A stretch of DNA of 64,000 nt. Source: Halobacteriales archaeon QS_1_69_70 (GTDB lineage: Archaea; Halobacteriota; Halobacteria; Halobacteriales; Haloarculaceae). A model generated the notes under the pieces. The model made no database searches, was not told where the DNA came from, and saw only the letters and a program-made list of their open reading frames with translations. Both the position numbers and the translations under genes were made by a program. The DNA is taken from positions 62,001 to 126,000 of the forward strand of contig PXRI01000008.1 in the NCBI GenBank assembly GCA_003021005.1. The letters are read 5' to 3'. Shown piece by piece: positions 30,768 through 41,151 of this stretch (position 1 is the first letter of the stretch; every line of letters starts with the position of its first letter).

Positions 30768-31271
30768 ATGGTTGCGACCGAACCGATCCGGATCGACTTC
30801 ATCTGTGTCGAGAACGCCGGGCGGAGCCAGATGGCGGCCGCCTTCGCCGAACGCGAGAGCGATGAGCGCGGCCTGACCGACGTCGTCGAGATCCACAGCG
30901 CCGGCACGGATCCGGCCGAGGAGGTCCACCCGCCGGTCGTCGAGGCGATGGCGGAAGTCGACGTCGACGTCGCCGACCGGAGCCCGTCGTATGTGGTCCT
31001 CGAGGACCTCAGGGACAGCCACTATCTGGTCACGATGGGCTGTACCATCGACGAATTCAGCCCCTCGTCGTTCGGCGTCGAGGCCCGCGCCTGGGACCTG
31101 CAGAACCCCGCCGGCCAGGACCTCGAGACGGTGCGCCGCGTCCGCGACGAGGTGGAGACGAAGGTCCGGGCGCTGTTCGACGAGATCGAGCGGACGGCCG
31201 CCGACCGCGGCGACGAGGCGGGTCGGACGGGCCGCGTCACCGACGCGATCAAGCGGGCGTTATCCTTCTGA
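30768..31271 (+). CDS. low-molecular-weight phosphatase / arsenate reductase-like
   Basis: IDFICVENAGRSQMAAAFAER P-loop; YLVTMGCTIDEF; adjacent arsR/arsM. Confidence 0.75.
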   Translation: MVATEPIRIDFICVENAGRSQMAAAFAERESDERGLTDVVEIHSAGTDPAEEVHPPVVEAMAEVDVDVADRSPSYVVLEDLRDSHYLVTMGCTIDEFSPSSFGVEARAWDLQNPAGQDLETVRRVRDEVETKVRALFDEIERTAADRGDEAGRTGRVTDAIKRALSF

Positions 31272-31496
31272 GTCGCGCGGGCGCACGCGTCCGGCCCCCG
31301 AGCGAGCGGGTTCCACGTCGGTGGATCGACCCCGTTGCGCGCCCGACGACTGCCGGGCGGCAGGGGTACCACCGCTCGATCCGTTCCGCTCGCGGCAGCC
31401 CCGACCGCGGCGTCCTCGCGGGGGTGACCAAGGGCTCGATCCGAATGGGGAGCCGAACGTTTATACCATCGAACGATTATATTAGCGTATACTAAG

Positions 31497-31859
31497 ATGA
31501 CTGACCGGGAGACGGCCGAACGGCGGGGGCCCCGTCGTGACGACTGCTGTACGGTCGGCCACGGCCTGACCGAGGCGAGGGTGGCCGCAGACGTGGAACT
31601 GCTCTCGGCGCTCGGCAACGACACGCGGTACGAGACGCTCCGGCTCGTCGCCGCCGCCGACGGGGACATCTGCGTCTGCGAGCTCGAACCCGCACTCGGG
31701 GTGAGCCAGGGCGCCGTCAGCCAGGCGCTGTCCCGGCTCTTCAGCGCGGGGCTGGTCGACCGGCGGAAGGAGGGCCGGTGGCGGTACTACGCCGCGACAC
31801 CGCGCGCCGAGCGGCTGCTCGCGGTCCTGGACGAGACGCGGGACTCGACCGATGACTGA
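31497..31859 (+). CDS. arsR: ArsR-family metalloregulator
   Basis: wHTH with DICVCELEPALGVSQGAVSQALSRL; CxC as in arsenic sensors. Confidence 0.85.
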   Translation: MTDRETAERRGPRRDDCCTVGHGLTEARVAADVELLSALGNDTRYETLRLVAAADGDICVCELEPALGVSQGAVSQALSRLFSAGLVDRRKEGRWRYYAATPRAERLLAVLDETRDSTDD

Positions 31860-32634
31860 CGGCGACCCGCCGCTGGAGCCGTCGGTCCAACGGGCCGCCG
31901 TCCGGCAGCGGTACGCCGGCCTCGCGACGACGGAGTCCTGCTGTGGCGACGACAGCCGGGACGGATCGACGACGGAGGAGGTACTCGGTTACGCCGAGGC
32001 GGACGTCGAGGCCGCCGCGGCCGACCTGAGCCTCGGCTGCGGCAACCCGACCGGGCTCGCCAGCCTCGAGCCCGGCGACACCGTCCTCGACCTCGGCTCC
32101 GGCGCCGGGTTCGACTGCTCGATCGCCGCCCGCGAGGTCGGGCCGAACGGTCACGTCATCGGCGTCGACATGACGCCGGAGATGGTCGAGACGGCCCGCG
32201 CGAACGTCGCCGGCGAGGACCCGACCGTCGAGTTCCGGCTCGGCGAGATCGAGCACCTCCCCGTCGCCGACGCCGCCGTGGACGTCGTCATCTCGAACTG
32301 CGTCATCAACCTCTCGCCTGACAAACCGCAGGTGTTCGCGGAGGCCCACCGCGCGCTCCGGCCGGGCGGCCACCTCGCCGTCGCCGACGTCGTCCGGACC
32401 GCCGCGCTCCCCACAGAGGTGGCGGCCGACCCCGACTCCGTCGCCGCCTGCGTCGCCGGCGCCGCCCCGGCGGCCGACGTCGAGGCGATGCTGCGCGACG
32501 CCGGCTACGTCGACGTCGCCGTCGAACCGGAGGACGACAGCCGGGAGTTCATCCGGGAGTGGGACCCCGACCGGGACCTGAGCGACTACATCCTGTCCGC
32601 GACGATGACGGGGCGGACCCCGGCCGCGGAGTGA
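31852..32634 (+). CDS. arsM: arsenite S-adenosylmethyltransferase
   Basis: [66 protein letters not shown]. Confidence 0.88.
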   Translation: MTDGDPPLEPSVQRAAVRQRYAGLATTESCCGDDSRDGSTTEEVLGYAEADVEAAAADLSLGCGNPTGLASLEPGDTVLDLGSGAGFDCSIAAREVGPNGHVIGVDMTPEMVETARANVAGEDPTVEFRLGEIEHLPVADAAVDVVISNCVINLSPDKPQVFAEAHRALRPGGHLAVADVVRTAALPTEVAADPDSVAACVAGAAPAADVEAMLRDAGYVDVAVEPEDDSREFIREWDPDRDLSDYILSATMTGRTPAAE

Positions 32635-32983
32635 TCGATCCGAAGCGGGGTCCGCCACACCCGGCGCGGCATCTGCGCCGGCCGCAGCCACCGGTGAGAC
32701 GCCGGCAGCGACGCCCGGGTCGAGGCCGGCAATGCTGCTGCCAGGACCGGTCACTCGGTCCACGCGCGAGCGGTGAGCCGGCCGATCCGGACCGCCGCCG
32801 GTCGCCGTCAGCCGCTGCAACGGTCCGAACCTCCTTGTGGGAGCGGAAACCAGTTCCCCGCGTGACCCAGTCATTCGGTCCCTGCGGCCGCCGCGCAGTG
32901 CGGCCACGCCTCGAGCAGCCGCCGCGTCGCCGGCCGCGATCGGCCCTCCCCCCGCATCTCGAGAGCCCGAGGAGGTGTCACCT

Positions 32984-33395
32984 GTGACCGTCGACCCCGA
33001 GTGGGTCAACCCCTCGTCAGACCCCGAAGCCGTCCGCCGACTCGTCGACGAGCTTGACTGCTCGCACGTCCTTGCGTCGGTGTTCGTCACCCGCGAGGTC
33101 ACCGGCCCGGCGGCGGCCGACCGGTGGCTGTGGCCCTCGACGCAGGCCATCCACGACCCCGGCGGTCTCGGAGACCTCGATCTCGCCGTCGACCGCCTCG
33201 CCAGCGCCGTCACCGGTGTGAGTCGGTGCTCGTGTACGCCGACTGCGAAATCGACGGCGTCACCGGCTGTGCCGCCCTCCGCCCGCAGCTGGCCGACCTC
33301 GGCGTTACAGGCGATAGCCACATCCCGGGGAAGTACAGTCGAACCGGACCCCCAACGAGGCGCCACGAACAGCCTGATCAGACCGCACTGGCACT
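32984..33395 (+). pseudogene. RecJ-like exonuclease N-terminal fragment, frameshifted and truncated
   Basis: WVNPSSDPEAVRRLVDELDCSHVLASVFVTREVTGPAAADRWLWPS...DLDLAVDRLASAVTG then ESVLVYADCEIDGVTGCAALRPQL in another frame; GGAGGTG SD upstream. Confidence 0.6.
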
Positions 33396-33419
33396 GACCC
33401 CATACACCACCAGTGTACG

Positions 33420-34508
33420 ATGACCAGGATCCTCCACACCGCCGACGTCCACCTCCGGCCCGACGCCGACGAGCGCCTCGCGGCGCTCGAGGCTGTGCTG
33501 GCGGATGCCGAGGCCGCCGAGGCAGATGTCGTCACTATCGGCGGTGACCTATTCGACACCGACGGCGCCGCCGAACGCCTCCGCACGGGCCTCCGGTCGG
33601 TCTTCTCCGACCGGCCCTTCGAGACGTTTGTCATCCCGGGAAACCACGACCGCACCGCCTTCGAGGGCGACGTCCACTTCGGGGAGACGGTCGTCCCCGC
33701 GACGGACGACCCCTACGGCGATTACGGGGTCGACGGTACCCGCATCGTCACCGTCTCCTACCAACCCGGGTTGACCGACGACCTCCGCGTCGCACTCGAG
33801 GACCGGGAGACGTACGACGGCCCGGAGTGTCTCCTCCTGCACTGCAGCCTCGAGGCACCGATGGCGGGTACCACTGGCGACGAGGACGTGGTGAACTACT
33901 TCCCCGTAACGGAGATGGAACTCGCCCAGCTGGACTTCGAGTACTACCTCGCCGGCCATTACCACAGCCAGGGCCGAATCGACCTGCCGAACGGCGGGGC
34001 GTTCGTCTACCCGGGCACGCCAGCGTCGGTCACGCGGGCCGAGACCGGCCGCCGGGCTGTCGCGCTGGTCGACACGGATGAGGAGACGGTGACGTTCCGT
34101 GAACTGAACACCCGCTACGCCGCCGTCCTCGAGGAGACCGTCATGCCGGGTCAGGAGGACGAACTCATCGAAGCCATCCGCTCCCGCTGCGAAAGGTGGC
34201 GTGGCGACAATGTGGCGGCCCGCCTCGATCTCGACGGGTTTACCGAACGGGGCGAGTCGACGTTCCGCAAGGACGTGCTTTCGGCGACCGGCGACCTCGA
34301 CGTCGACCTCGACTACGGCGTCCGGACCGTCGAGAACCTCCTCGAGCACCCGATATACCGCGAGTTCGCCGAACGGCTGGCCGAGCGAGACGACATCCGT
34401 GCCGACACCCTCGGCGATGACTACGACCTCGAATGGTTCCACGAGGACGTCAAGCGACGCGTCATGGAGGTCTGTACCGAACTCGCCTCGGAGGGAAGAT
34501 TGTCGTGA
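33420..34508 (+). CDS. Mre11/YhaO-like DNA repair metallophosphoesterase
   Basis: ILHTADVHL, TIGGDLFDTDG, VIPGNHDR, YLAGHYHSQGRI calcineurin-like motifs. Confidence 0.85.
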   Translation: MTRILHTADVHLRPDADERLAALEAVLADAEAAEADVVTIGGDLFDTDGAAERLRTGLRSVFSDRPFETFVIPGNHDRTAFEGDVHFGETVVPATDDPYGDYGVDGTRIVTVSYQPGLTDDLRVALEDRETYDGPECLLLHCSLEAPMAGTTGDEDVVNYFPVTEMELAQLDFEYYLAGHYHSQGRIDLPNGGAFVYPGTPASVTRAETGRRAVALVDTDEETVTFRELNTRYAAVLEETVMPGQEDELIEAIRSRCERWRGDNVAARLDLDGFTERGESTFRKDVLSATGDLDVDLDYGVRTVENLLEHPIYREFAERLAERDDIRADTLGDDYDLEWFHEDVKRRVMEVCTELASEGRLS

Positions 34509-36811
34509 GACTCAACGGGTTCCGCATCGATACTTACGGCCCTCTTTCCAGCATACGCCACGAGTGTGCCGACGACGATATCGACGTGTTCTACGGCCCG
34601 AACGAGTCCGGAAAGACACTGCTCGTCGAGGCGCTGTTGCAGCTGCTCGCACCGGAGGTAGCCGGTACCGTCGACGGCCTGGACCGCGTGGACGAGCCGC
34701 CCCAGGGCTACGTCGCCGTCGAGACCGCCGACGGTGAACGCGTCTTCGACGGCGAGGACTCACTGTGCGACCGCGAGGACGTCACCCCCAGACACCTCCG
34801 GAACGTCTTCGTCGTGCGGGACAGCGACCTCCGGATCCCCGAGGAACACGACTACTACGACTCGGTGGCCGAACAGATCGGCGACCTCCACACCGACGAA
34901 ATCGATGCGGTCCGCCAGGGCCTCGTCGACGCAGGGAACCTCACCAGGGTGGACCTCAACTTAGAGACCAGAGGGGCACCCGAGACCAAGACCATTTACG
35001 GAGCGGCGACCGAACTCGCGGATGACCTCGCAGCATACGTCGAAGCAGCAGAGGAGTCGGACGTCGAGGCCGACGAGCGGACGAGCCTGGAGGTCCGCCG
35101 CGAGTTACGCGACACTCGCGAGCGGCGCGAGGATCTTCAGGCGGCGAAGACGCTGGACCGCCACGAGATACTCTCCAGGCGACTCGAGGACTACCGAGAG
35201 GCGGCCGCCGCACTGGAGGAAGCCACCGTCTCGCAAGACGACCTCGACGAACTCCGGGACCTGGACCGCGAGATCGAGCGCCTCGACGATGCGATCGAGG
35301 AGACCGACGAGGACCTCGACCGCCACCAGGCGGCCCTCGAGGCCGACGAGGACGAGCTATCGGAGCTCGAGACCGAACTGGAGCCGCTGGAGCGACGTCG
35401 CGAGGACGTCGATACACTCGAGGCAGACCTGACGGCCGTCCGCGAGGCCGACGCGACGGCGCTCGGCTCCGACACGGCGACGCGGGGCCTCGCCGCCGCG
35501 AGTCTCATCGCGCTGACGTTCGGCGGCGCCGCAGCCGTCGTCGGCAGCCTGCCGCTCGGCGTCGCGTTCCTCCTCGTCGGGCTGACGACCGGCGGGCTAG
35601 CGTACCGTCGGCACCTCGCCTCCAAGCGGGCCGCCCGGGACCGGGCGGTACTCTGCGAGCGAGCCCGGGACCTGGGCTTCGACGTCGACGACCTCACCGA
35701 CGTGGCCCCAGCCATCGCCGAGTTCCGGAAGGACCTCGAACGGCTCGACGAGCGCCGCAGGAAGCTCGAACAGTCTATCGGGGTCGCCGAACGCCGGCTC
35801 GAGGATCTCGAGTCGGAGCTGTCCGACGACCGGGAGGCCCGCCGGCAGGCCCGGGAATCCAAGCGTGCGCTTCTCGACGAGGCCGGGGTCGCGTCCGTCG
35901 GGGCCTATCGCGAGCGGGTCGCCGCCCGCTCGGACCACGAGCGGGACCGTAACGGAGCCGCCCAGAGCCTCGAGGACTCCCTCGATAGCCCGGAGACGGC
36001 GGCCTCGTGGCGTGAGTCCGCCGACTACTGGGCGGCGGAACTCGACACGCTGCTCGCCGACGTGAACACCGACGGCATCACGGCCGAGGACTACGACCCC
36101 GAGGCGCTCGCAGCGGTCGAGGACCGCATCGCGGAACTGGAAGGAAAGCGGGACGAACTCGACGAGCGACTCGACGCTCACGAGGAGCGCCTCGACGAGT
36201 TCGAGCGCAAGCTCGACCGGCTCTCGGCCGAACCGTACCTCGGCGAGCCGGTCGAACTGTCGGCCAGGAGCGTCGGCGGCCTCCGGGAGGCCCACCGCGG
36301 GGTCACCCGCCTCGTCGAGCACATCGAGCGCTCGGCGGACGTCTCCCGCGAGGCCATCGACATCCTCGAGGCGATCAAGCGCGAAGAGGAACGGAAGCTT
36401 ACGAGCCTCTTCGAGGCGGGGACCACGACCGACGTGTTCGCCGCCATCACCGAAGGCCGCTACGTCGACGTGACCTACGACCCCGACGCCCGGGTGCTCG
36501 AGGTGGAACGGGACGACGGTCCCGTCCATCACGCCGGGGAACTGAGCCACGGGACGACCGAACAGCTCTATCTCGCGACCCGTCTCGGCCTGGCGGACCA
36601 GCTCATGGCGTCCCGGTCGGGCTTCTTCCTCATGGACGACGCCTTCCTCCCGGCCGACGAACACCGGCTCCAGGAGAGCTTCGCAGTGCTATCCCGGCTG
36701 ACCGCCGAGGGCTGGCAGGTGCTGTACTTCACCGCCAAGCCGGAGGTCTACGACGAGGTGGCGCCCGCCTTCGACTGTGCCGTTCACGAACTGGAACAAC
36801 TCGAACAGTAG
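34505..36811 (+). CDS. Rad50/SbcC-like ATPase with central TM region (YhaN-like)
   Basis: FYGPNESGKTLLVEALLQLL Walker A, long coiled coils, central GLAAASLIALTFGGAAAVVGSLPLGVAFLLVGLTTGGLAY, C-terminal ELSHGTTEQLYLATRLGLAD signature and FFLMDDAFLPADEHR. Confidence 0.82.
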   Translation: MRLNGFRIDTYGPLSSIRHECADDDIDVFYGPNESGKTLLVEALLQLLAPEVAGTVDGLDRVDEPPQGYVAVETADGERVFDGEDSLCDREDVTPRHLRNVFVVRDSDLRIPEEHDYYDSVAEQIGDLHTDEIDAVRQGLVDAGNLTRVDLNLETRGAPETKTIYGAATELADDLAAYVEAAEESDVEADERTSLEVRRELRDTRERREDLQAAKTLDRHEILSRRLEDYREAAAALEEATVSQDDLDELRDLDREIERLDDAIEETDEDLDRHQAALEADEDELSELETELEPLERRREDVDTLEADLTAVREADATALGSDTATRGLAAASLIALTFGGAAAVVGSLPLGVAFLLVGLTTGGLAYRRHLASKRAARDRAVLCERARDLGFDVDDLTDVAPAIAEFRKDLERLDERRRKLEQSIGVAERRLEDLESELSDDREARRQARESKRALLDEAGVASVGAYRERVAARSDHERDRNGAAQSLEDSLDSPETAASWRESADYWAAELDTLLADVNTDGITAEDYDPEALAAVEDRIAELEGKRDELDERLDAHEERLDEFERKLDRLSAEPYLGEPVELSARSVGGLREAHRGVTRLVEHIERSADVSREAIDILEAIKREEERKLTSLFEAGTTTDVFAAITEGRYVDVTYDPDARVLEVERDDGPVHHAGELSHGTTEQLYLATRLGLADQLMASRSGFFLMDDAFLPADEHRLQESFAVLSRLTAEGWQVLYFTAKPEVYDEVAPAFDCAVHELEQLEQ

Positions 36812-37047
36812 GTCGATGTTTCGGCTGGCAGCCCTCGCCGGACTTCGGGGCCATTACGGTGGACAGCGGCGCGTCACGGCGATGCCACCATCCACGGACT
36901 CGGTCGAGCCGGTTGGCTGACCGGAGGAAACGCCGCCGTGTATCCACACGTCGGCGGCCTCGCGGACACGTGCCCGGTCGTGCCCGCAGTGTGGATCGAA
37001 ACGTGCGAACAGAAACTGTTGTATGCATCCCCCGTGAACGGCGTGAT

Positions 37048-37458
37048 ATGACGGACATCGATCCGGGTGCGAAACTAGGTATCGACGACGACCAGGTCGA
37101 AGAGGCGAAGGAGAACCTCAGAGCGTTCCTCGATTCGCTCGACGACGGCGTCCGGCGGAACCTGTCGGCCGCCGTGACCGTCGCCGGTGACCGGTCGGGG
37201 GACCTCCGGACGCGGGTGGAGGAAATCGGACAGCGGACCGCAGCGGTGGCCGAACCCGTGTTGGACTCGGTCGAAGACCACATCGAGGACAACGACATCG
37301 ACGTCATCATCTCAGGGAACGAGATCCACGTCGAGGGCGACGAGGCAGGGGTCAAGAAGGTCGACGCCGACATCCGCGAGGTCCTCTCTGAGGGCGTCCA
37401 TATCGAGTACGACCGCGAGGAGGGAATCACTCTCGCCATCGACGACGAGCCGGAATAA
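37048..37458 (+). CDS. hypothetical protein
   Basis: 136 aa haloarchaeal-like acidic ORF. Confidence 0.5.
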   Translation: MTDIDPGAKLGIDDDQVEEAKENLRAFLDSLDDGVRRNLSAAVTVAGDRSGDLRTRVEEIGQRTAAVAEPVLDSVEDHIEDNDIDVIISGNEIHVEGDEAGVKKVDADIREVLSEGVHIEYDREEGITLAIDDEPE

Positions 37459-37624
37459 TGACAGCTCGGGTTGAACCCCGCGTGGGTTACCCCGCCGGAG
37501 GTCGACGTGCGGGGCCGGAATGGCCGCCTTATGGGTCCGCTCGAGGAACCCGTGGTTGAGGGGGTATAGGTCCGTGCTCGTTCGACCAGTTTCGCCAATC
37601 GTAATCGGTTCAACGGTAACGAGT

Positions 37625-37770
37625 TCATGTACCTGGCCGACAGGGAACCAGAACTGGCGACTATCACGCTGCAGTCTCTCCGCAGGCTCTGGAAAAACTC
37701 TCCCAGAAGAAAGCACGACAGATATCCCAGCATCCATTCAACGTCGAGTATGACTATACCGAACCAATAG
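37625..37770 (+). pseudogene. tyrosine recombinase N-terminal remnant
   Basis: FMYLADREPELATITLQSLRRL matches LYLADREPELRSVTLNSHRSRL of the integrase at 38939; DNA tgtacctggccgacagggaaccRgaactg shared. Confidence 0.65.
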
Positions 37771-38029
37771 TGGTAGTCCTTGCATCATATTAGAGGCGGA
37801 CACTGATCTTGAGATTGGATCCTATTACTACTTACCTGCCGATGCTATCATCGGTTCAAACCTCTTTTTTAGTACGGCTAGTAATGCCTATTCCCGCGGT
37901 TGGTATTTCGGTATAGGCCCCCAATTCGCTTGCGGGCAGAAGGTTTAGTTTCAATTGGAATCGTTTAGCATCTAACAATACAGGTACCAGCAACGTTAAG
38001 CCGTTGGCGAATAAACCAACGGTTATCGG

Positions 38030-38371
38030 ATGGGCCCAATGGCCGACGACCTGGACGGCTACGAAGGAGCGAAGGTCTACGACGATTGGACCGTCGTCCG
38101 GATACTCGTCCGCCGAACGTCGGACACAGCATATCCGTCAGGCTGGCGGTACACGTTCCACTACGGGGCGCTCACCGCCGGACCTGAGACGCTCGACGAC
38201 GGGACGATCCGCCGCTACAACAACGCCCACGAGGACGCGAAAGGCCACGAATTGCACGCCGCACCGGACCCAGAACCTGTGACCATCGAGTTCCCCGGAA
38301 TCGAGGAACTCTACGAACGGTTCTGGGACCAGATACCGAAACCACGGTTCGATCCATCCCCGGACAGGTGA
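38030..38371 (+). CDS. TumE-like (DUF6516) toxin family protein
   Basis: YDDWTVVRILVRRTSDTAYPSGWRYTFHYGALT...TIRRYNNAHEDAKGHELHAAPDPEPV; overlaps downstream wHTH gene. Confidence 0.6.
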   Translation: MGPMADDLDGYEGAKVYDDWTVVRILVRRTSDTAYPSGWRYTFHYGALTAGPETLDDGTIRRYNNAHEDAKGHELHAAPDPEPVTIEFPGIEELYERFWDQIPKPRFDPSPDR

Positions 38372-38784
38372 TAGCCATGATCCAGAACGCTACCAACGTA
38401 CTCTTGATTACAGTCGTACGCAGCGACGACGAGTTCTACGAGAAGGGTCTCGAAGCCATCCAGACGCTCGAGGATGGAGAGCCGATCGACCGACCAACAA
38501 CGATCACGTTCCCAGACGAGAAGCTGCTCGCCGAGACGTTCAACGAGCAGACCTATACGCTACTGAACGTCATCAGAGACGAGGCGCCCACGAGTATCCG
38601 AGAGACGGCACGGCTCGTCGCACGGGACAAGAAGAACGTCCACGAGGAGCTGACGACACTGGAAACGCTGGGCGTGATTCGCTTCGAACAGGATGGCCAG
38701 TCCAAACGGCCGATCTTCCCCTACGACGATCTCATCATTCGACCGTTCGGCGATTCGACCGAGGATACCGTCGCGCCAGCCTGA
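38368..38784 (+). CDS. HTH-domain antitoxin/regulator (HVO_A0114-like)
   Basis: LLNVIRDEAPTSIRETARLVARDKKNVHEELTTLETLGVIRFEQDGQSKRPIFPYDDL. Confidence 0.7.
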   Translation: MIAMIQNATNVLLITVVRSDDEFYEKGLEAIQTLEDGEPIDRPTTITFPDEKLLAETFNEQTYTLLNVIRDEAPTSIRETARLVARDKKNVHEELTTLETLGVIRFEQDGQSKRPIFPYDDLIIRPFGDSTEDTVAPA

Positions 38785-38938
38785 GCGAGAACGTAACGAC
38801 CGCAGGGAGGAACGAGCCCGACGGGAAGCGAAACGCAAACCGGAAATCATGGCGAGTTACGGCCTCTACGGCCCGATATTGCCATTCGGGATACCGCCAT
38901 GACGGTGGCTGCGTGGTGCGGTTCGCCAGGACCGACCA

Positions 38939-39949
38939 ATGGAACTCGAACCCATCGAACCCGAAACCGCAGTCGAACTGTACCTGGCCGACAGGGAACC
39001 GGAACTGAGAAGCGTGACACTGAACTCCCACCGCTCGCGGCTCGGCTTCTTCGTCGAGTGGTGTGCCGACCGCGGCATCGATAACCTGAACGAGCTGACA
39101 GGCCGGAAACTCAACGAGTACCGCCTCTGGCGCCGTAACGACGGCGACCTGGCGCCCGCCACCGAGAACTGCCAGATGGACACCCTTCGGGTCTTCGTCC
39201 GCTGGCTCGAATCCATTGACGGGGCACAGCAGGACCTCCACCAGAAGGTCCGCTCGCCCGCCGTCGGCCGCGACGAAGGCAGCCGCGACGAGATGCTGGA
39301 CGCCGAGGAGGCAGAGAAAGTGCTGACCTACCTCGAGACCTACGGGTACGCCTCGCCCCAGCACGTCACACTCGAGCTGCTTTGGCACACGATGCTCCGC
39401 CGCGGGGCCGCGCACGGCCTGGACGTCGACGACTACCACCCTGAGGACAAGTGTCTGGAGATACTCCACCGCCCGGAGACGGACACCCCGATCAAGAACG
39501 GGAAGCGTGGCGAGCGACTCCTGGCGCTCTCAGGGGACTTCTGCAACCTCCTCGATGACTACCTCCGACATAAACGGCACGACGTCGAAGACGACCACGG
39601 CCGCCGACCACTCCTCACGTCGGCCCGAGGCCGCCTGGGCCGATCGACCATCGGGAAATACTGTTATCGATATACCAGACCCTGTGAATACGACAACGAC
39701 TGCCCGCACGACCGCGATCCAGATGCCTGCGAAGCCGTGAATACCCGCAAGTGGTCTTCTTGCCCGTCGAGCCTCAGTCCGCACCCGTTCCGTCGCGGCA
39801 GTATCACGCACCAGCTCAAGGAAGATGTCCCGGAAACGGCTGTGGGGGGTCGGGCGAACGTGAGCCAGGATATCCTGGAGAAGCACTACGATCAACGGAC
39901 GAAGCGGGAGAAGATGGAGCAGCGACGGAAATATCTCAACAAGATATAA
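38939..39949 (+). CDS. tyrosine recombinase/integrase 1
   Basis: SAM-like N-domain, LRRGAAHGLDVDDY, HPFRRGSITHQL, HYDQRTKREKMEQRRKYL. Confidence 0.85.
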   Translation: MELEPIEPETAVELYLADREPELRSVTLNSHRSRLGFFVEWCADRGIDNLNELTGRKLNEYRLWRRNDGDLAPATENCQMDTLRVFVRWLESIDGAQQDLHQKVRSPAVGRDEGSRDEMLDAEEAEKVLTYLETYGYASPQHVTLELLWHTMLRRGAAHGLDVDDYHPEDKCLEILHRPETDTPIKNGKRGERLLALSGDFCNLLDDYLRHKRHDVEDDHGRRPLLTSARGRLGRSTIGKYCYRYTRPCEYDNDCPHDRDPDACEAVNTRKWSSCPSSLSPHPFRRGSITHQLKEDVPETAVGGRANVSQDILEKHYDQRTKREKMEQRRKYLNKI

Positions 39950-40110
39950 GATATATAATATTCGTTTGAATATTATCTCCGGATGGTAAGTATGGGTTAA
40001 TTATACCTTGATATACCCGCTGGGCTCAAATACTGCCTGACGTTACTTAACCAATAAGTTAGACTCCCGGGATAACCTTTATAAAATTTACACGGGTTCT
40101 CTTTGTTACC

Positions 40111-41151
40111 ATGGATATCGATATCCAGGGAATAGCTTACTCACAAATCGCATATCCGCTTGATAATAGCGACCAATGGCAAAATCTCATCGCAGGGGAG
40201 GAAGCGAATGATCTAGATCTTTTCAAACGTTACATCAAAGAGGTCGTGATCAAAGGAGACGTCTCTGACGTGACTGTAGGACATTTTGATGACACTGATG
40301 TAGAACCGCATGACTGGATAGAGACGGTTCGTTCAGTTGATGTTCAATCAGAAGAACAGGAGTTCCTCGACGCTGCTAAGAGAGTTTCTGAAAAACTTAA
40401 TGATATGATACATCAGGCTGCAAATGAAGGGGTTCTCTTCAACGTCCAAGCAGATATTGAAGATAGAGATGGGGGAAATATCGCTGAGGAAGGTCCTCAC
40501 CGTGTAGCGACTATTCTTAAATTAGATCTTGAAGAGGAGGAACGTCTTCAACTAATGTCTGATAACACTCTTGTTGAGTTAGATTTGGATGATATATTTC
40601 CAGAACCAAACGAACTTCAAAAAGGCCTATGTTATCCAATTATCAAAGTTCAGGGCTTCCGTTTACCAGGAGACGTGAAATTCTACCAGAAAGACAATGT
40701 TTCAGGTTACTTTCAGGAGTTTTTGGAATGCTCATCTGACCCAGGTTCTCTTGATCAGGCAAAGAAGGTATTTAACGCGGTTAGCCAAATCAAACGGGAC
40801 CGGACCGGTGAACTTGCCGATGGGAATGACCTGACCAGGTTCAAGAGCTTACAGGAAAGTTCAGACGGAGATGTGGTTGGAATAGATCATATTACGACTG
40901 TCGCAGGTGAAATCGTCGGAAGTGAGGTTTCAAGCGATGATATTGCTGAAAAGATGGGCGTTGATGATCCTCAGAGTATAGCTATAGATTCGACTGAGTT
41001 ACCGAATAAAGTGAAATATACTGTTGATGATGAGATTGACGTAACCTTCCCATCTTCAGCGAGTGATCATGTACGGAGGCAGACAACCGATGATGGTGTT
41101 GAAGTAATCATTACCGGGTCGGACGTTGATACAAATGTTTTAGACAGATAA
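40111..41151 (+). CDS. AT-rich cargo protein A; possible nucleoid-associated (NA37)/DUF4868-like protein
   Basis: 346 aa; GPHRVATILKLDLEEEERL...DNVSGYFQEFLECSS...QAKKVFNAVSQI loosely resembles NA37-type proteins. Confidence 0.5.
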   Translation: MDIDIQGIAYSQIAYPLDNSDQWQNLIAGEEANDLDLFKRYIKEVVIKGDVSDVTVGHFDDTDVEPHDWIETVRSVDVQSEEQEFLDAAKRVSEKLNDMIHQAANEGVLFNVQADIEDRDGGNIAEEGPHRVATILKLDLEEEERLQLMSDNTLVELDLDDIFPEPNELQKGLCYPIIKVQGFRLPGDVKFYQKDNVSGYFQEFLECSSDPGSLDQAKKVFNAVSQIKRDRTGELADGNDLTRFKSLQESSDGDVVGIDHITTVAGEIVGSEVSSDDIAEKMGVDDPQSIAIDSTELPNKVKYTVDDEIDVTFPSSASDHVRRQTTDDGVEVIITGSDVDTNVLDR

